Source of the DNA: Anaerosporomusa subterranea
GTDB lineage: Bacteria; Bacillota; Negativicutes; Sporomusales; Acetonemataceae
Direction of reading: 5' to 3'
NCBI RefSeq assembly: GCF_001611555.1
Contig: NZ_LSGP01000017.1
Coordinates: 682,001-746,000 of the forward strand
DNA length: 64,000 bases
The first letter of the stretch is position 1, and every line of letters starts with the position of its first letter. The position numbers were made by a program, and so were the translations under genes. Shown piece after piece: positions 26,354-35,873 of the stretch. The notes beneath the pieces are model-generated. The model was not told the DNA's origin and did not search any database. It saw nothing but the letters and a program-made list of their open reading frames with translations.

Positions 26354-27484
26354 GTGTTTAACCAGTCAAAAAAATTGGCAGCAGCTATGGTGGTTTTTCT
26401 TAGTTTGCCGCTAATCTCTCCCGTGTTGGCGAGTGAGATTGAGCAAAAGCAACAGGAGCTACAGTCAATCCAGCAGAGAATGCAGGAACAGCAAAGTCGA
26501 GCCAAGCAAGCACAGCGCAAAGTAAACAGCGTATCTGAACGGCTGCAGTCTGTGCAGACTGAGTTGGATGGCGCGTTGTCTGATTATAGCGAGATTAGTC
26601 GCGAATTGGAAGAGAAAGAAACGCAAATTGAAGCGAATACAGAAATTTTGGCGACAGCAGAAAAGAATCTGGTTAAACGGACTCAGGTGCTGAATCGACG
26701 GATGCGTGACATCTACGAAAATGGGCAAATTAGTTATCTGGATGTTTTGCTAGGGGCGGCAGATTTTTCCGATCTAACGACCAGGGTGGATTTGTTGAAG
26801 CGAATTCTCAGCCAAGATGCAACCTTAATTGCTAGAGTTAAAGCAGAACGGCAGTTAGTCATCCAAAAGAAGGCCGAGTTGGAACATGACCGGGCGAGAA
26901 TTCAAGAATTGCAGAAGGCCGCGAAAGCCAAGAAAAGTATGATAGAAAATCGGCGTGACGCGCAACAGGCAGTGCTCGATGAGGCAGTCAATGAGAAAGA
27001 GACGGCTGACCAGGCTTATCAAGAACTGCTGGAAACTTCGCGTCAGATTGAGCGGATGATCCGCAACGCTGGCAATAAGGGTGGCTCAGCCCAGGCGACC
27101 GGCTCGATGGTTTGGCCTACTGGCGGCCCGGTGACTTCACCGTTCGGTTGGCGGACCCATCCGATCTTTGGTACGCAACGATTACATACCGGTATTGATA
27201 TTGGCGCTGATTATGGCGATGATGTGGTGGCTGTGGATAGTGGGGTTATTATCTACGCGGATTGGATGGGCGGCTATGGCAAGGCTGTTATCGTCGAACA
27301 CGGCGGCGGCATTTCTACTCTTTACGCGCATAACTCCGAGTTGCTGGTAAGCGAGGGACAAACAGTGCGTAAGGGGCAGACGGTGTCCAGAGTCGGTTCG
27401 ACCGGATATTCGACAGGTCCGCATTTGCACTTTGAGGTTAGACAGAATGGATCGCCAGTGAATCCGCTAAGTTACCTGCCTTAG
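26354..27484 (+). CDS. Peptidoglycan hydrolase, coiled-coil plus M23 peptidase
   Basis: A 376-residue secreted protein. The signal peptide ends near residue 27 (SPVLASE). Residues 28-240 are a long coiled coil as in EnvC and CwlO/PcsB, and residues 255-375 an M23 endopeptidase domain with zinc ligands in HTGIDIGADYGD and HLHFEVRQNGSPVNP and the YAHNSELL motif. Coiled-coil hydrolases of this type are activated by FtsEX, and the gene follows ftsX by 70 bp. The GTG start at 26354 follows GAAGGGGG. A terminator lies 235 bp downstream after a family A element. Confidence 0.93.
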   Translation: MFNQSKKLAAAMVVFLSLPLISPVLASEIEQKQQELQSIQQRMQEQQSRAKQAQRKVNSVSERLQSVQTELDGALSDYSEISRELEEKETQIEANTEILATAEKNLVKRTQVLNRRMRDIYENGQISYLDVLLGAADFSDLTTRVDLLKRILSQDATLIARVKAERQLVIQKKAELEHDRARIQELQKAAKAKKSMIENRRDAQQAVLDEAVNEKETADQAYQELLETSRQIERMIRNAGNKGGSAQATGSMVWPTGGPVTSPFGWRTHPIFGTQRLHTGIDIGADYGDDVVAVDSGVIIYADWMGGYGKAVIVEHGGGISTLYAHNSELLVSEGQTVRKGQTVSRVGSTGYSTGPHLHFEVRQNGSPVNPLSYLP

Positions 27485-27490
27485 GCAGGG

Positions 27491-27692
27491 GTACGTGTGC
27501 TTACGCTCGCTGATAGGCCTCATCTGCGTTGCACCCGTAAAGGGTATGCCGCCAACACTAAGGCGCTAAAGCGCCAAGAGTTGCGCAATTACTCCTGCGG
27601 TTACTTGTTTGCGTACGTGCGTGTACGCGGCACGGCGTAATCCTCGTCGTGCCTAGCATCTAAGACCTCTGAGCGAACGTAAGCACACGTAC
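27491..27692 (+). repeat. Family A element, copy 6 (long type)
   Basis: Outer arms GTACGTGTGCTTACG+CTCGCT (27491-27511) pair with AGCGA+ACGTAAGCACACGTAC (27672-27692) in 20 of 21 positions, the longest outer stem in the window. The 60-bp insert with AAGGCGCTAAAGCGCCAA is present. Confidence 0.92.
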
Positions 27693-27720
27693 GGAGAGGT
27701 TTACAAATAGGATTCGACCT

Positions 27721-27752
27721 AAGGGCGGCAATAGCCGCCTTCAGGCTTTTTG
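27721..27752 (+). terminator. Terminator after M23 gene
   Basis: GGCGGC and GCCGCC form a stem around AATA and TTTTT follows at 27747-27751. It lies between a forward and a reverse family A element. Confidence 0.6.
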
Positions 27753-27778
27753 GAAACTCTTACGCGGTCTTCCTATGC

Positions 27779-27904
27779 GTCGACCGTTCAGAAGTACCCA
27801 TATGCTAGGCAGACCCGAGAATCGAGCCGCGCCGCGTACGTGGGGTACGCAAGCAAAAGATTTTCGGGAATAACAACGCAGATGGGTACTTATCAACGGT
27901 CGAC
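27779..27904 (-). repeat. Family A element, copy 7 (reverse, short type)
   Basis: Outer arms GTCGACCGTT (27779-27788) and AACGGTCGAC (27895-27904), second stem AAGTACCCA (27792-27800) and TGGGTACTT (27883-27891), both perfect. Boxes are in reverse orientation. Confidence 0.92.
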
Positions 27905-28003
27905 TCGAATAGTGGCGCTAAGTTTTGCATATCATGGATTCATAGACATAGATAAAGGCATAATAAGGCAAGCTGAATATAGCTGCCGCGGGTGGTGTTT
28001 TTC

Positions 28004-29161
28004 GTGAAATCTAAATGGAAACTGGTTATAGGCGCAGTCACTTTGGTAGTGGCGACCTTTATCCTGACAGCAGGCACATTTGCCTATCTATTTCAATCGC
28101 AGTCCCTAGATGCGGCCAATAGTCTCCGCTTATATCGCGCAGTTGACCTGATTAAATCGAAATATATTGAAGAAACGTCGATGGATCAACTCATTAATGG
28201 CGCGATTAAAGGCATGGTCAGTTCGCTGAATGATCCGCACTCGATCTTCATGGACGCGAAGATGTTTAAAGAATTCATGATCGAAACTGAGGGTGCTTTC
28301 GGCGGAGTCGGTATTGTCATTGGCTCCAAGGACAAGGTGCTGACTGTAGTGTCGCCTATCGAAGGGACGCCTGGTGACAAGGCAGGCATTAAGAGTGGCG
28401 ACCAGATCATTACCATTGATGGCAAGGATACCAAGGACATGGCCTTAGACGAGGCGGTTAGCAAAATCCGAGGGCAAGAAGGCTCTACTGTTATTCTGGG
28501 GATTCGCCGTTTGCCTGCCCAGGAAGTGAAAGATTACACTCTGACTCGTTCCAACATCCAGATTAAAACTGTTGCCGGCAAGGTGTTGCCTGACAAGATT
28601 GGTTATATTCGTATTTCAATGTTTAACGAGCATACCGGAGCTGACTTTGCGAAAAAATTGCAAGAGCTTGACAAAGAAGGTATCCAGGCGCTAGTGCTCG
28701 ATTTACGTGATAATCCTGGTGGCCTGTTGGATGAAAGTGTTAAGGTCGCTGGCAAGCTGATGCCAAAAGGCCCGGTAGTATCGGTAGTCACTCGTGACGG
28801 CAACCGCGAAACGCATACTGCAGGACTCGATGCTGCCAAATATCCGATTGTTGTGTTAGTGAATGGCGGTAGTGCCAGCGCATCAGAGATTGTGGCCGGA
28901 GCTTTGCAAGATACGGGCGTAGGTACCTTGGTCGGGGTCAAGACCTTCGGCAAAGGGTCTGTGCAACAGATTCTGCGTCTTGATAGTAGTACAGCAGTCA
29001 AACTGACGATTGCAAAATACTATACTCCTAAAGATCGATCAATCAATGGGGTAGGTATTGAGCCTGACGTAAAAGTGGAGTGGCCTGAACCGCGTGAGCT
29101 AGGCAAAGATCCGCAACAAGACAAAGCGGTCGAGATTTTAAAAGCAAAGCTGAACAAATGA
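28004..29161 (+). CDS. Carboxyl-terminal processing protease (S41)
   Basis: A protein of about 385 residues. One N-terminal membrane anchor (LVIGAVTLVVATFILTAGTF) is followed by a PDZ domain (GGVGIVIGSKDKVLTVVSPI) and the S41 protease domain, with catalytic Ser in GGSASASEIVAGAL and Lys in VGVKTFGKGSVQ. It acts outside the membrane on proteins with exposed C-termini. The GTG at 28004 has GGGTGG eight bases upstream; a GTG at 27992 is possible. It precedes the MinJ-like gene, the same neighbourhood as ctpB and minJ of Bacillus. Confidence 0.93.
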   Translation: MKSKWKLVIGAVTLVVATFILTAGTFAYLFQSQSLDAANSLRLYRAVDLIKSKYIEETSMDQLINGAIKGMVSSLNDPHSIFMDAKMFKEFMIETEGAFGGVGIVIGSKDKVLTVVSPIEGTPGDKAGIKSGDQIITIDGKDTKDMALDEAVSKIRGQEGSTVILGIRRLPAQEVKDYTLTRSNIQIKTVAGKVLPDKIGYIRISMFNEHTGADFAKKLQELDKEGIQALVLDLRDNPGGLLDESVKVAGKLMPKGPVVSVVTRDGNRETHTAGLDAAKYPIVVLVNGGSASASEIVAGALQDTGVGTLVGVKTFGKGSVQQILRLDSSTAVKLTIAKYYTPKDRSINGVGIEPDVKVEWPEPRELGKDPQQDKAVEILKAKLNK

Positions 29162-29197
29162 GACAGCCGGGCAGCGGCTGCTTGAGGTGAAATACCA

Positions 29198-30442
29198 GTG
29201 TTTCCGTTTTTTGAAATAGCATATCTGATAATCAGCAGTTCGTTTTCGATCTTTTTCGAACCGATGTTTTGGCTAGTGCTGCTGCTGGTCGGGTTTCAAT
29301 ATCGCCAGCAGCAACGCAGTCAAGAGCGAATGTTTGGCGTAGCTGTGTTTGATTGGAAAAAACAGATGGTGCGCGCCGCTTGGCTAGGCCTGATGGGCGG
29401 GTGGCTGGGCAGCCTTTTGCTGACTCTGACCGGTGTCTCGGTAAATCACTTAGGCCTGAGTTATGTCTGGCCTGTTGCTATAGCGTTAATGCTGATTCAT
29501 GCGCGCTTTCTATGCTTTGCCTATGCAGGCGGATTAGTGGCAATCTCGTATCTTTTGTTTGGTTGGCCGGTAATTAGTGTGCCTCACATCTTGTCACTTG
29601 TTGCTATTTTGCATATTACAGAGAGCTTTCTGATTGCGATCAGTGGACGATTTAGTGCGTCGCCGATCATTTTGCGGCAAGGAAACCGGTTAGTTGGAGC
29701 ATTCACGCTGCAAAACTTTTGGCCGTTGCCGCTTGTCATCTTACTTGTTGTTGGCTTGCCGGCGGACAAGGTCCCGGAAGGTATGGTGCATATGCCGGAC
29801 TGGTGGCCGCCACTTGCCTTCGGCATGGAGCCGCCGGAAGGAAAGCAGTGGGTGCATATGCTGATTCCGATTGTCGCTGCTTTAGGCTACTCGGATATTG
29901 CTGTATCGACCCGGCCAGAGCAGAAACGGATGCAGTCAGCTTTGTATCTCTTCCTCTATAGTTTGGCGTTGTTAACCTTGGCGCTGCTATGTGGGCGTTA
30001 TTCTTGGCTGCAGCTGCCGGCGGCAATTTTGTCGCCGGTGGGGCATGATCTCTTGATCTGGTGGCAAAACCGGCGTGAGATGCGCGGAGAGCCGCTATTT
30101 GTGCACGGCGAAGACGGTCTGACTGTGCTGGATACGGTGCCCGGCAGTCCGGCGCGAGTCGTTGGCGTGCGTCCAGGTGATGTTTTACTGTCATTATATG
30201 GCATGCCGCTTACTAGTGCGGATGAACTCGTTGAAGCTATTTCCTATGCGCCGCGAAACTTTGTGCTGTGTTGGCGACGGGAAGGTAAGGATATGCAGGC
30301 TCAGACTTCGTTTGGTGATGGCGAACGCTGGTTAGGCGTGATTCTGGCGCCGCGGGGCAATGAAGAGTATGTCGAGTTGGAGACCGAATCGTTTGGTCTA
30401 GTAAGAAGGATTAAAAGTTGGATTAACCGCTGGCGGCGTTAG
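29198..30442 (+). CDS. MinJ-like polytopic protein with PDZ domain
   Basis: A 414-residue protein with about eight membrane segments in residues 1-285, followed by a C-terminal PDZ domain (LTVLDTVPGSPARVVGVRPG DVLLSLYG, about residues 300-370). The same architecture and the position after ftsEX-ctpA match B. subtilis MinJ, which links DivIVA to MinCD. DivIVA and MinD are not in the window, so a topological role is inferred. The GTG start follows GAGGTGAAA. Confidence 0.75.
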   Translation: MFPFFEIAYLIISSSFSIFFEPMFWLVLLLVGFQYRQQQRSQERMFGVAVFDWKKQMVRAAWLGLMGGWLGSLLLTLTGVSVNHLGLSYVWPVAIALMLIHARFLCFAYAGGLVAISYLLFGWPVISVPHILSLVAILHITESFLIAISGRFSASPIILRQGNRLVGAFTLQNFWPLPLVILLVVGLPADKVPEGMVHMPDWWPPLAFGMEPPEGKQWVHMLIPIVAALGYSDIAVSTRPEQKRMQSALYLFLYSLALLTLALLCGRYSWLQLPAAILSPVGHDLLIWWQNRREMRGEPLFVHGEDGLTVLDTVPGSPARVVGVRPGDVLLSLYGMPLTSADELVEAISYAPRNFVLCWRREGKDMQAQTSFGDGERWLGVILAPRGNEEYVELETESFGLVRRIKSWINRWRR

Positions 30443-30591
30443 CCGATGATCAGTAAAGTCAAGCCCAGCTGTAATCTTGCAGCCTAGCAATCTAGCCTTT
30501 TGAAAGGCGGGGGAGCTAGGCCTTATCTCTATCTGAGGGCTCGGCTATGGCAGGGCCTATGTGGAATGTATTTACAGGATGTCAATTTTTC

Positions 30592-30620
30592 TTTTCATTC
30601 AAGGTAATCTATCTTATAAT
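30592..30620 (+). promoter_or_regulatory. uvrB promoter
   Basis: TTTTCA and TATAAT (30615-30620) are 17 bp apart, 56 bp before uvrB. No LexA box (CGAAC-type) was seen here. Confidence 0.55.
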
Positions 30621-30676
30621 AGTAATTATCTCTAATATTCAATACACACCGGTTTGGTGATTGTAGGTGAAGCTAC

Positions 30677-32770
30677 ATGGCGGTTGTGCCTAAACTAAAA
30701 ACAATATATCAAGAAGGCGGCGTCCCTTTTAAAGTCGAGGCTCCGTTTGTCCCGACCGGCGATCAGCCGCGGGCAATTGAAGAGTTGGTCGCCGGAGTAA
30801 ACCGCGGCGACTGGGCTCAGGTGCTTTTGGGGGCGACCGGTACAGGCAAGACGTTTACGATTGCTAAACTGATTGAGCGAGTGCAAAAACCAACCTTGGT
30901 TATTGCCCACAATAAGACACTGGCTGCTCAGTTGGCTAGTGAGTTCAAAGAGTTTTTTCCCAACAATGCGGTTGAGTATTTTGTTAGTTATTATGACTAT
31001 TATCAGCCGGAAGCGTATATTGCGCATACGGATACCTATATCGAAAAAGACGCGTCAATTAATGATGAGATTGACAAACTGCGCCACTCGGCGACCAGCT
31101 CGTTGTTTGAACGGCGCGACGTGATCATTGTGGCCAGCGTGTCTTGCATCTATGGCTTGGGTTCGCCTGACGAATACCGCGGCTTGGTGCTCTCGTTGCG
31201 GCAGGGTCAGACCCGCGACCGGGATGACATTTTGCGCAAACTGGTTGCTATCCAATATGAACGCAATGACGTAAATTTTGTCCGTGGTAAATTCCGCGTG
31301 CGCGGCGATGTGGTCGAGGTATTTCCCGCCGGCTATGCGGAGCGGGCTGTCCGGATTGAGATGTTTGGCGATGAAATCGAGCGGATTCTTGAAGTAGATA
31401 CGATGACAGGAGAAATTCTGGCTGAACGCAAGCATATTGCCATCTACCCGGCCTCTCACTTTGTCACCTCTCGCGAAAATCTGGAGCGAGCGGTTGTCGA
31501 TATTGAGGCTGAACTAACTGAACGCTTGGCTTGGCTGCGAGCGAATAATAAGCTATTAGAAGCGCAGCGCTTGGAGCAACGTACGAATTATGATCTGGAA
31601 ATGATGCTGGAGATGGGTTATTGCAGCGGCATCGAGAATTACTCGCGGCACCTGACTGGCCGGAAGGCGGGCGAGTCGCCATTTACGCTGGTGGATTATT
31701 TTCCTGAGGATTTTTTGATTGTTGTCGATGAGTCGCATGTTACTATGCCGCAGGTTCGCGGCATGTACGCCGGCGACCGTTCTCGCAAGGAAAATCTGAT
31801 TGAGCATGGCTTTCGCCTGCCGTCTGCCTTTGATAACCGACCGCTGATGTTTGATGAATTTGTCGAACGGATCAATCAGATTGTTTACGTGTCCGCTACT
31901 CCTGCTACCTATGAACTGCAGGCAGCCAGTCAGGTCGCCCAGCAGATTATTCGCCCGACCGGGCTAGTTGATCCGGAGATTGATATTCGTCCGATTCAAG
32001 GTCAGATGGATGATTTATTGGGTGAAATCAAAGAACGGGTCGCTAACCACGAACGAACCCTGGTGACGACTCTGACCAAGAAGATGGCTGAAGATCTGAC
32101 TGAGTATTTCAAGGAAATGGGTATCAAAGTACGCTATCTGCACTCAGAGATTGTTACCATCGAACGCGGCGAGATTATCCGTGATTTGCGGGCAGGCGTA
32201 TTTGACGTGCTGGTAGGCATTAACCTGCTGCGCGAGGGCCTAGACTTGCCAGAAGTTTCGCTTGTCGCGATTCTCGATGCTGATAAAGAGGGCTTCTTAC
32301 GTTCTGACACTTCGCTGATTCAAACCATCGGTCGCGCTGCCCGTAATGTGCATGGACGGGTTATCATGTATGCTGATCGGATTACCGATTCGATGCGTCG
32401 GGCAATTGATGAAACCAACCGCCGCCGGGAAGTGCAGACCGCCTATAATATTGAACATGGCATTACGCCCCAGACGGTGCAGAAACGGGTCAAAGATTTA
32501 ATTGAAACCACTAAAGTTGCGGAACAAGCAGCTCCCTATACGGCTGACCGCTGGAGTAAGATGACTGCGCCAGAGGCTCAGGATATCTTGGTCAATCTGG
32601 AAAAAGAAATGCGTCAAGCCTCCAAACAACTTGAATTTGAACGAGCAGCTGAATTGCGCGATATGATTGTTGAACTTCGGCAGAAGTTTGGCGTGAGTCT
32701 GGGGACGGCGAAGACGAAGGAAAAGGGAACGAAAAAGTCAGGGAAGATCGCCACGCTTCGCTCGCGATGA
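30677..32770 (+). CDS. uvrB: Excinuclease ABC subunit B
   Basis: A 697-residue helicase-like damage verifier. Visible: [18 protein letters not shown] (Walker A), the beta-hairpin [28 protein letters not shown] (Walker B), [20 protein letters not shown] and [19 protein letters not shown] (helicase motifs), and the C-terminal UVR domain ([20 protein letters not shown]) that binds UvrC. The last residues ([14 protein letters not shown]) are encoded partly by a REP-like half element, making the tail longer and more basic than usual. Confidence 0.97.
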   Translation: MAVVPKLKTIYQEGGVPFKVEAPFVPTGDQPRAIEELVAGVNRGDWAQVLLGATGTGKTFTIAKLIERVQKPTLVIAHNKTLAAQLASEFKEFFPNNAVEYFVSYYDYYQPEAYIAHTDTYIEKDASINDEIDKLRHSATSSLFERRDVIIVASVSCIYGLGSPDEYRGLVLSLRQGQTRDRDDILRKLVAIQYERNDVNFVRGKFRVRGDVVEVFPAGYAERAVRIEMFGDEIERILEVDTMTGEILAERKHIAIYPASHFVTSRENLERAVVDIEAELTERLAWLRANNKLLEAQRLEQRTNYDLEMMLEMGYCSGIENYSRHLTGRKAGESPFTLVDYFPEDFLIVVDESHVTMPQVRGMYAGDRSRKENLIEHGFRLPSAFDNRPLMFDEFVERINQIVYVSATPATYELQAASQVAQQIIRPTGLVDPEIDIRPIQGQMDDLLGEIKERVANHERTLVTTLTKKMAEDLTEYFKEMGIKVRYLHSEIVTIERGEIIRDLRAGVFDVLVGINLLREGLDLPEVSLVAILDADKEGFLRSDTSLIQTIGRAARNVHGRVIMYADRITDSMRRAIDETNRRREVQTAYNIEHGITPQTVQKRVKDLIETTKVAEQAAPYTADRWSKMTAPEAQDILVNLEKEMRQASKQLEFERAAELRDMIVELRQKFGVSLGTAKTKEKGTKKSGKIATLRSR

Positions 32771-32771
32771 T
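32741..32771 (-). repeat. REP-like half element at uvrB 3' end (family C)
   Basis: AAGATCGCCACGCTTCGCTC followed by GCGATGA is the reverse counterpart of the TCGCGAGCGAAGTGCGGCGATCTT arm at 54976-54997. It supplies the last codons and the stop of uvrB. Confidence 0.8.
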
Positions 32772-32892
32772 AAATACCCGGGCTTGCTTATGACGTGATG
32801 TATGGAATTTGTGAAATTCTTAGATGGAGCTGCGTTTAACACAAAGCGTACAAACATTGCAAAGTGAATAATATAAAAATCTGACTATCCCC

Positions 32893-32922
32893 TTTACTTG
32901 CGAACACATGTGTGTATATAAT
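32893..32922 (+). promoter_or_regulatory. uvrA promoter with LexA-type operator
   Basis: TTTACT (32893-32898) and TATAAT (32917-32922) are 18 bp apart. CGAACACATGTGTG (32901-32914) between them matches the Gram-positive LexA box CGAAC-N4-GTTYG at all but one conserved position, so SOS repression is likely. Confidence 0.7.
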
Positions 32923-32966
32923 GAGAATGTATGTTCGTAACAACAAGGTGAAGAAAGGCAAAGAAA

Positions 32967-35786
32967 TTGAAAGATAAAAACAAAATCATTGTCAAAGGCG
33001 CCAGGCAGCACAATCTAAAGAATATTGATATAGAGATCCCGCGCGACCAATTGGTCGTCATCACTGGATTGAGCGGATCGGGCAAATCGTCGCTGGCGTT
33101 TGATACGATCTACGCTGAGGGGCAGAGACGCTATGTTGAGTCGTTGTCGGCTTATGCCCGCCAATTTCTTGGACAAATGGACAAGCCGGATGTTGATTAC
33201 ATCGAGGGCTTATCACCAGCAATTTCTATTGATCAGAAAACAACTAGCCGTAATCCTCGCTCGACAGTCGGTACGGTAACGGAAATCTATGATTACCTGC
33301 GCCTGTTATTCGCACGCGCTGGTCGGCCGCATTGTCCGAAATGCGGTAAACCGATTACCCAGCAGACGGTTGAGCAGATTGTTGATCAACTGATGGCTCT
33401 GGGAGAAGGCGCTCGTCTAACGATTCTTGCTACCATTATCCGCGGTAAAAAGGGCGAGCATCAAAAGGTGCTTGAGGATATTCGCAAAGATGGCTTTGTG
33501 CGGGTCAGGCTGGACGGTGAGATCCGTGAGCTGTCGGATGATATTAGCTTGGAAAAGAATAAAAAACATACAATTGATGTTGTGGTTGATCGGATTATTA
33601 TCCGCGATGCTGTGGAAGGCCGCTTGGCCGATTCGCTCGAGACCGCGCTGCGCTTGGGAAAAGGTGTGGTATCTGCACTGCTGGCCGATGGCAAGGAACT
33701 GACCTTCAGCCAGAATTTTGCCTGCGTCGAGTGTGGCATCAGTTTGCCCGAGATCGCACCGCGTATGTTTTCCTTCAATAGCCCTTTTGGGGCCTGTCCG
33801 GATTGCACCGGCTTGGGTAACAATATGGAGATTGATATTTCGCTGGTTGTGCCTGATGCCACTAAGTCGCTGATTGACGGGGCGATTGCGCCATTATCGA
33901 AGAATACCAATTCCTATTTCATGTGTCAGCTTGAGGCCGTTCTTGATGCCTACGGTCTTTCCCTCTACAATACCTGGGACAGTTTGCCGGCAGACATGCA
34001 GCAGATCATCCTGTTTGGCGATGGCGAGAAGCGTTACAGCTTTACTTATGAAAATATGTATGGTGAAGAGCGGACCTACCATACCGCCTTCGAGGGCGCG
34101 GTGCCGCTGTTGAATCGCAGATACCGCGAGACCAACTCAGACTGGTCGCGGGAAGAAATCGAAGAATTTATGAGTTCCAAACCGTGTCCTACCTGCAAAG
34201 GAGCCAGACTGAAGCCAGAGTCTCTGTCAGTGTTAGTGGGTGGGAAAAACATCTATGATGTGACTCGGTTGACCATTGCCGATGGATATGACTTTTTTGA
34301 GAACCTGCAATTAACTGAGCGTGAACAAACCATTGCCCGCCAAATACTCAAAGAAATTAAGGCCAGGCTGGGTTTTTTGATTAATGTCGGTCTGGATTAT
34401 CTTTCACTTGATCGCGAGGCAGGCACTCTATCCGGCGGTGAAGCGCAACGTATCCGGCTGGCCACTCAAATTGGCTCCGGCTTGGTTGGCGTGCTCTATA
34501 TTTTGGACGAGCCCAGTATCGGTCTGCACCAACGCGACAACCAAAGACTGCTGTCAACACTCGAACGACTGCGCAACCTGGGGAATACTTTGCTAGTGGT
34601 CGAACACGATGAAGACACGATGCGGGCTGCTGACCATATTATCGATATCGGACCGATGGCCGGAGCGGCCGGTGGGCATGTGGTGGCCCAGGGAACGATT
34701 GCTGATATTATCGCTGTTGAAGAATCGATTACCGGCCAATATTTGTCAGGCAAGAAGAAGATCCCTGTGCCGGAGGTCAGACGCCAACCGAATGGTAAGT
34801 GGCTGACAGTGGCAGGAGCGAGAGAAAACAACTTAAAAAATATTGATGTGGCGTTTCCATTGGGCTTGTTCACTGCCGTTACCGGCGTGTCCGGATCTGG
34901 CAAAAGTACGCTGGTGAATGAGATCCTGTTCAAGGGACTGGCCAACCGGCTATATGGCGGCAGGCAGCGCCCGGGCGACCATGACACCATTCATGGCCTT
35001 GAGTATATTGACAAGATTATTGATATTGATCAGTCGCCGATCGGTCGCACGCCACGCTCCAATCCAGCGACTTATACTGGCCTGTTTGACACGATTCGCG
35101 AGGTGTTCAGTCAAACGTCAGAAGCGAAAATGCGAGGTTACAAGCCAGGTCGCTTCAGTTTCAACGTGCGGGGCGGCCGTTGCGAAGCCTGCAAAGGTGA
35201 TGGCATCATCAAGATTGAAATGCACTTTTTACCAGATGTTTATGTCCCCTGCGAAGTCTGCAAAGGGGCTCGCTATAATCGCGAAACCTTGGAAGTGCGT
35301 TATAAAGGCAAGACGATTTCGCAGGTACTGGATATGGTAGTTGACGAAGCGGTTGAGTTTTTCCGGAACATTCCTAAGCTTAACCGAAAACTGCAAATTT
35401 TGCAGGATGTCGGCCTTGGTTACATCAAGCTGGGCCAACCAGCAACCACTCTGTCAGGTGGTGAGGCGCAGCGGGTCAAGCTCAGCACAGAATTGGCCAG
35501 ACGCAGCACAGGCAAGACGCTGTACATCTTGGATGAGCCGACAACCGGCCTGCACACAGCCGATATTCACCGTTTACTCGAAGTATTGCAGCGGCTGGTG
35601 GACGGCGGTGACAGCGTTGTCGTCATCGAACACAATCTGGATGTTATCAAAACAGCCGACTATTGTATCGACCTTGGACCAGAAGGCGGCCAGCGCGGCG
35701 GCATGGTAGTCGCCAAAGGCACACCTGAGGAGATTGCGGCAACTGAGGCTTCGTATACAGGGAAGTTTTTGAAGCCACTGTTATAG
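32967..35786 (+). CDS. uvrA: Excinuclease ABC subunit A
   Basis: A 939-residue DNA damage sensor with two ABC modules. Walker A motifs are [12 protein letters not shown] and [13 protein letters not shown], signatures are [19 protein letters not shown] and [19 protein letters not shown], and zinc modules include CPKCGKPI and CEACKGDG ... [10 protein letters not shown]. The start is TTG at 32967 after GAAAGG. It lies 196 bp after uvrB, with its own promoter and a LexA-type box. Confidence 0.97.
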   Translation: MKDKNKIIVKGARQHNLKNIDIEIPRDQLVVITGLSGSGKSSLAFDTIYAEGQRRYVESLSAYARQFLGQMDKPDVDYIEGLSPAISIDQKTTSRNPRSTVGTVTEIYDYLRLLFARAGRPHCPKCGKPITQQTVEQIVDQLMALGEGARLTILATIIRGKKGEHQKVLEDIRKDGFVRVRLDGEIRELSDDISLEKNKKHTIDVVVDRIIIRDAVEGRLADSLETALRLGKGVVSALLADGKELTFSQNFACVECGISLPEIAPRMFSFNSPFGACPDCTGLGNNMEIDISLVVPDATKSLIDGAIAPLSKNTNSYFMCQLEAVLDAYGLSLYNTWDSLPADMQQIILFGDGEKRYSFTYENMYGEERTYHTAFEGAVPLLNRRYRETNSDWSREEIEEFMSSKPCPTCKGARLKPESLSVLVGGKNIYDVTRLTIADGYDFFENLQLTEREQTIARQILKEIKARLGFLINVGLDYLSLDREAGTLSGGEAQRIRLATQIGSGLVGVLYILDEPSIGLHQRDNQRLLSTLERLRNLGNTLLVVEHDEDTMRAADHIIDIGPMAGAAGGHVVAQGTIADIIAVEESITGQYLSGKKKIPVPEVRRQPNGKWLTVAGARENNLKNIDVAFPLGLFTAVTGVSGSGKSTLVNEILFKGLANRLYGGRQRPGDHDTIHGLEYIDKIIDIDQSPIGRTPRSNPATYTGLFDTIREVFSQTSEAKMRGYKPGRFSFNVRGGRCEACKGDGIIKIEMHFLPDVYVPCEVCKGARYNRETLEVRYKGKTISQVLDMVVDEAVEFFRNIPKLNRKLQILQDVGLGYIKLGQPATTLSGGEAQRVKLSTELARRSTGKTLYILDEPTTGLHTADIHRLLEVLQRLVDGGDSVVVIEHNLDVIKTADYCIDLGPEGGQRGGMVVAKGTPEEIAATEASYTGKFLKPLL

Positions 35787-35821
35787 ACGAGCATCTCGAA
35801 AGAGCGCGAAGTAACGAGAAG

Positions 35822-35865
35822 GGGGCCGGTTCTTTGCATCATTAATGATGCAAAGAACCGGCCCC
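35822..35865. repeat. Perfect 44-bp palindrome between convergent genes
   Basis: GGGGCCGGTTCTTTGCATCA is followed by TTAA and its exact complement, giving 22-bp arms with no loop. It lies between uvrA and the convergent regulator and could end transcription from both sides, though no T run is present. Confidence 0.9.
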
Positions 35866-35873
35866 TGTCTCGC

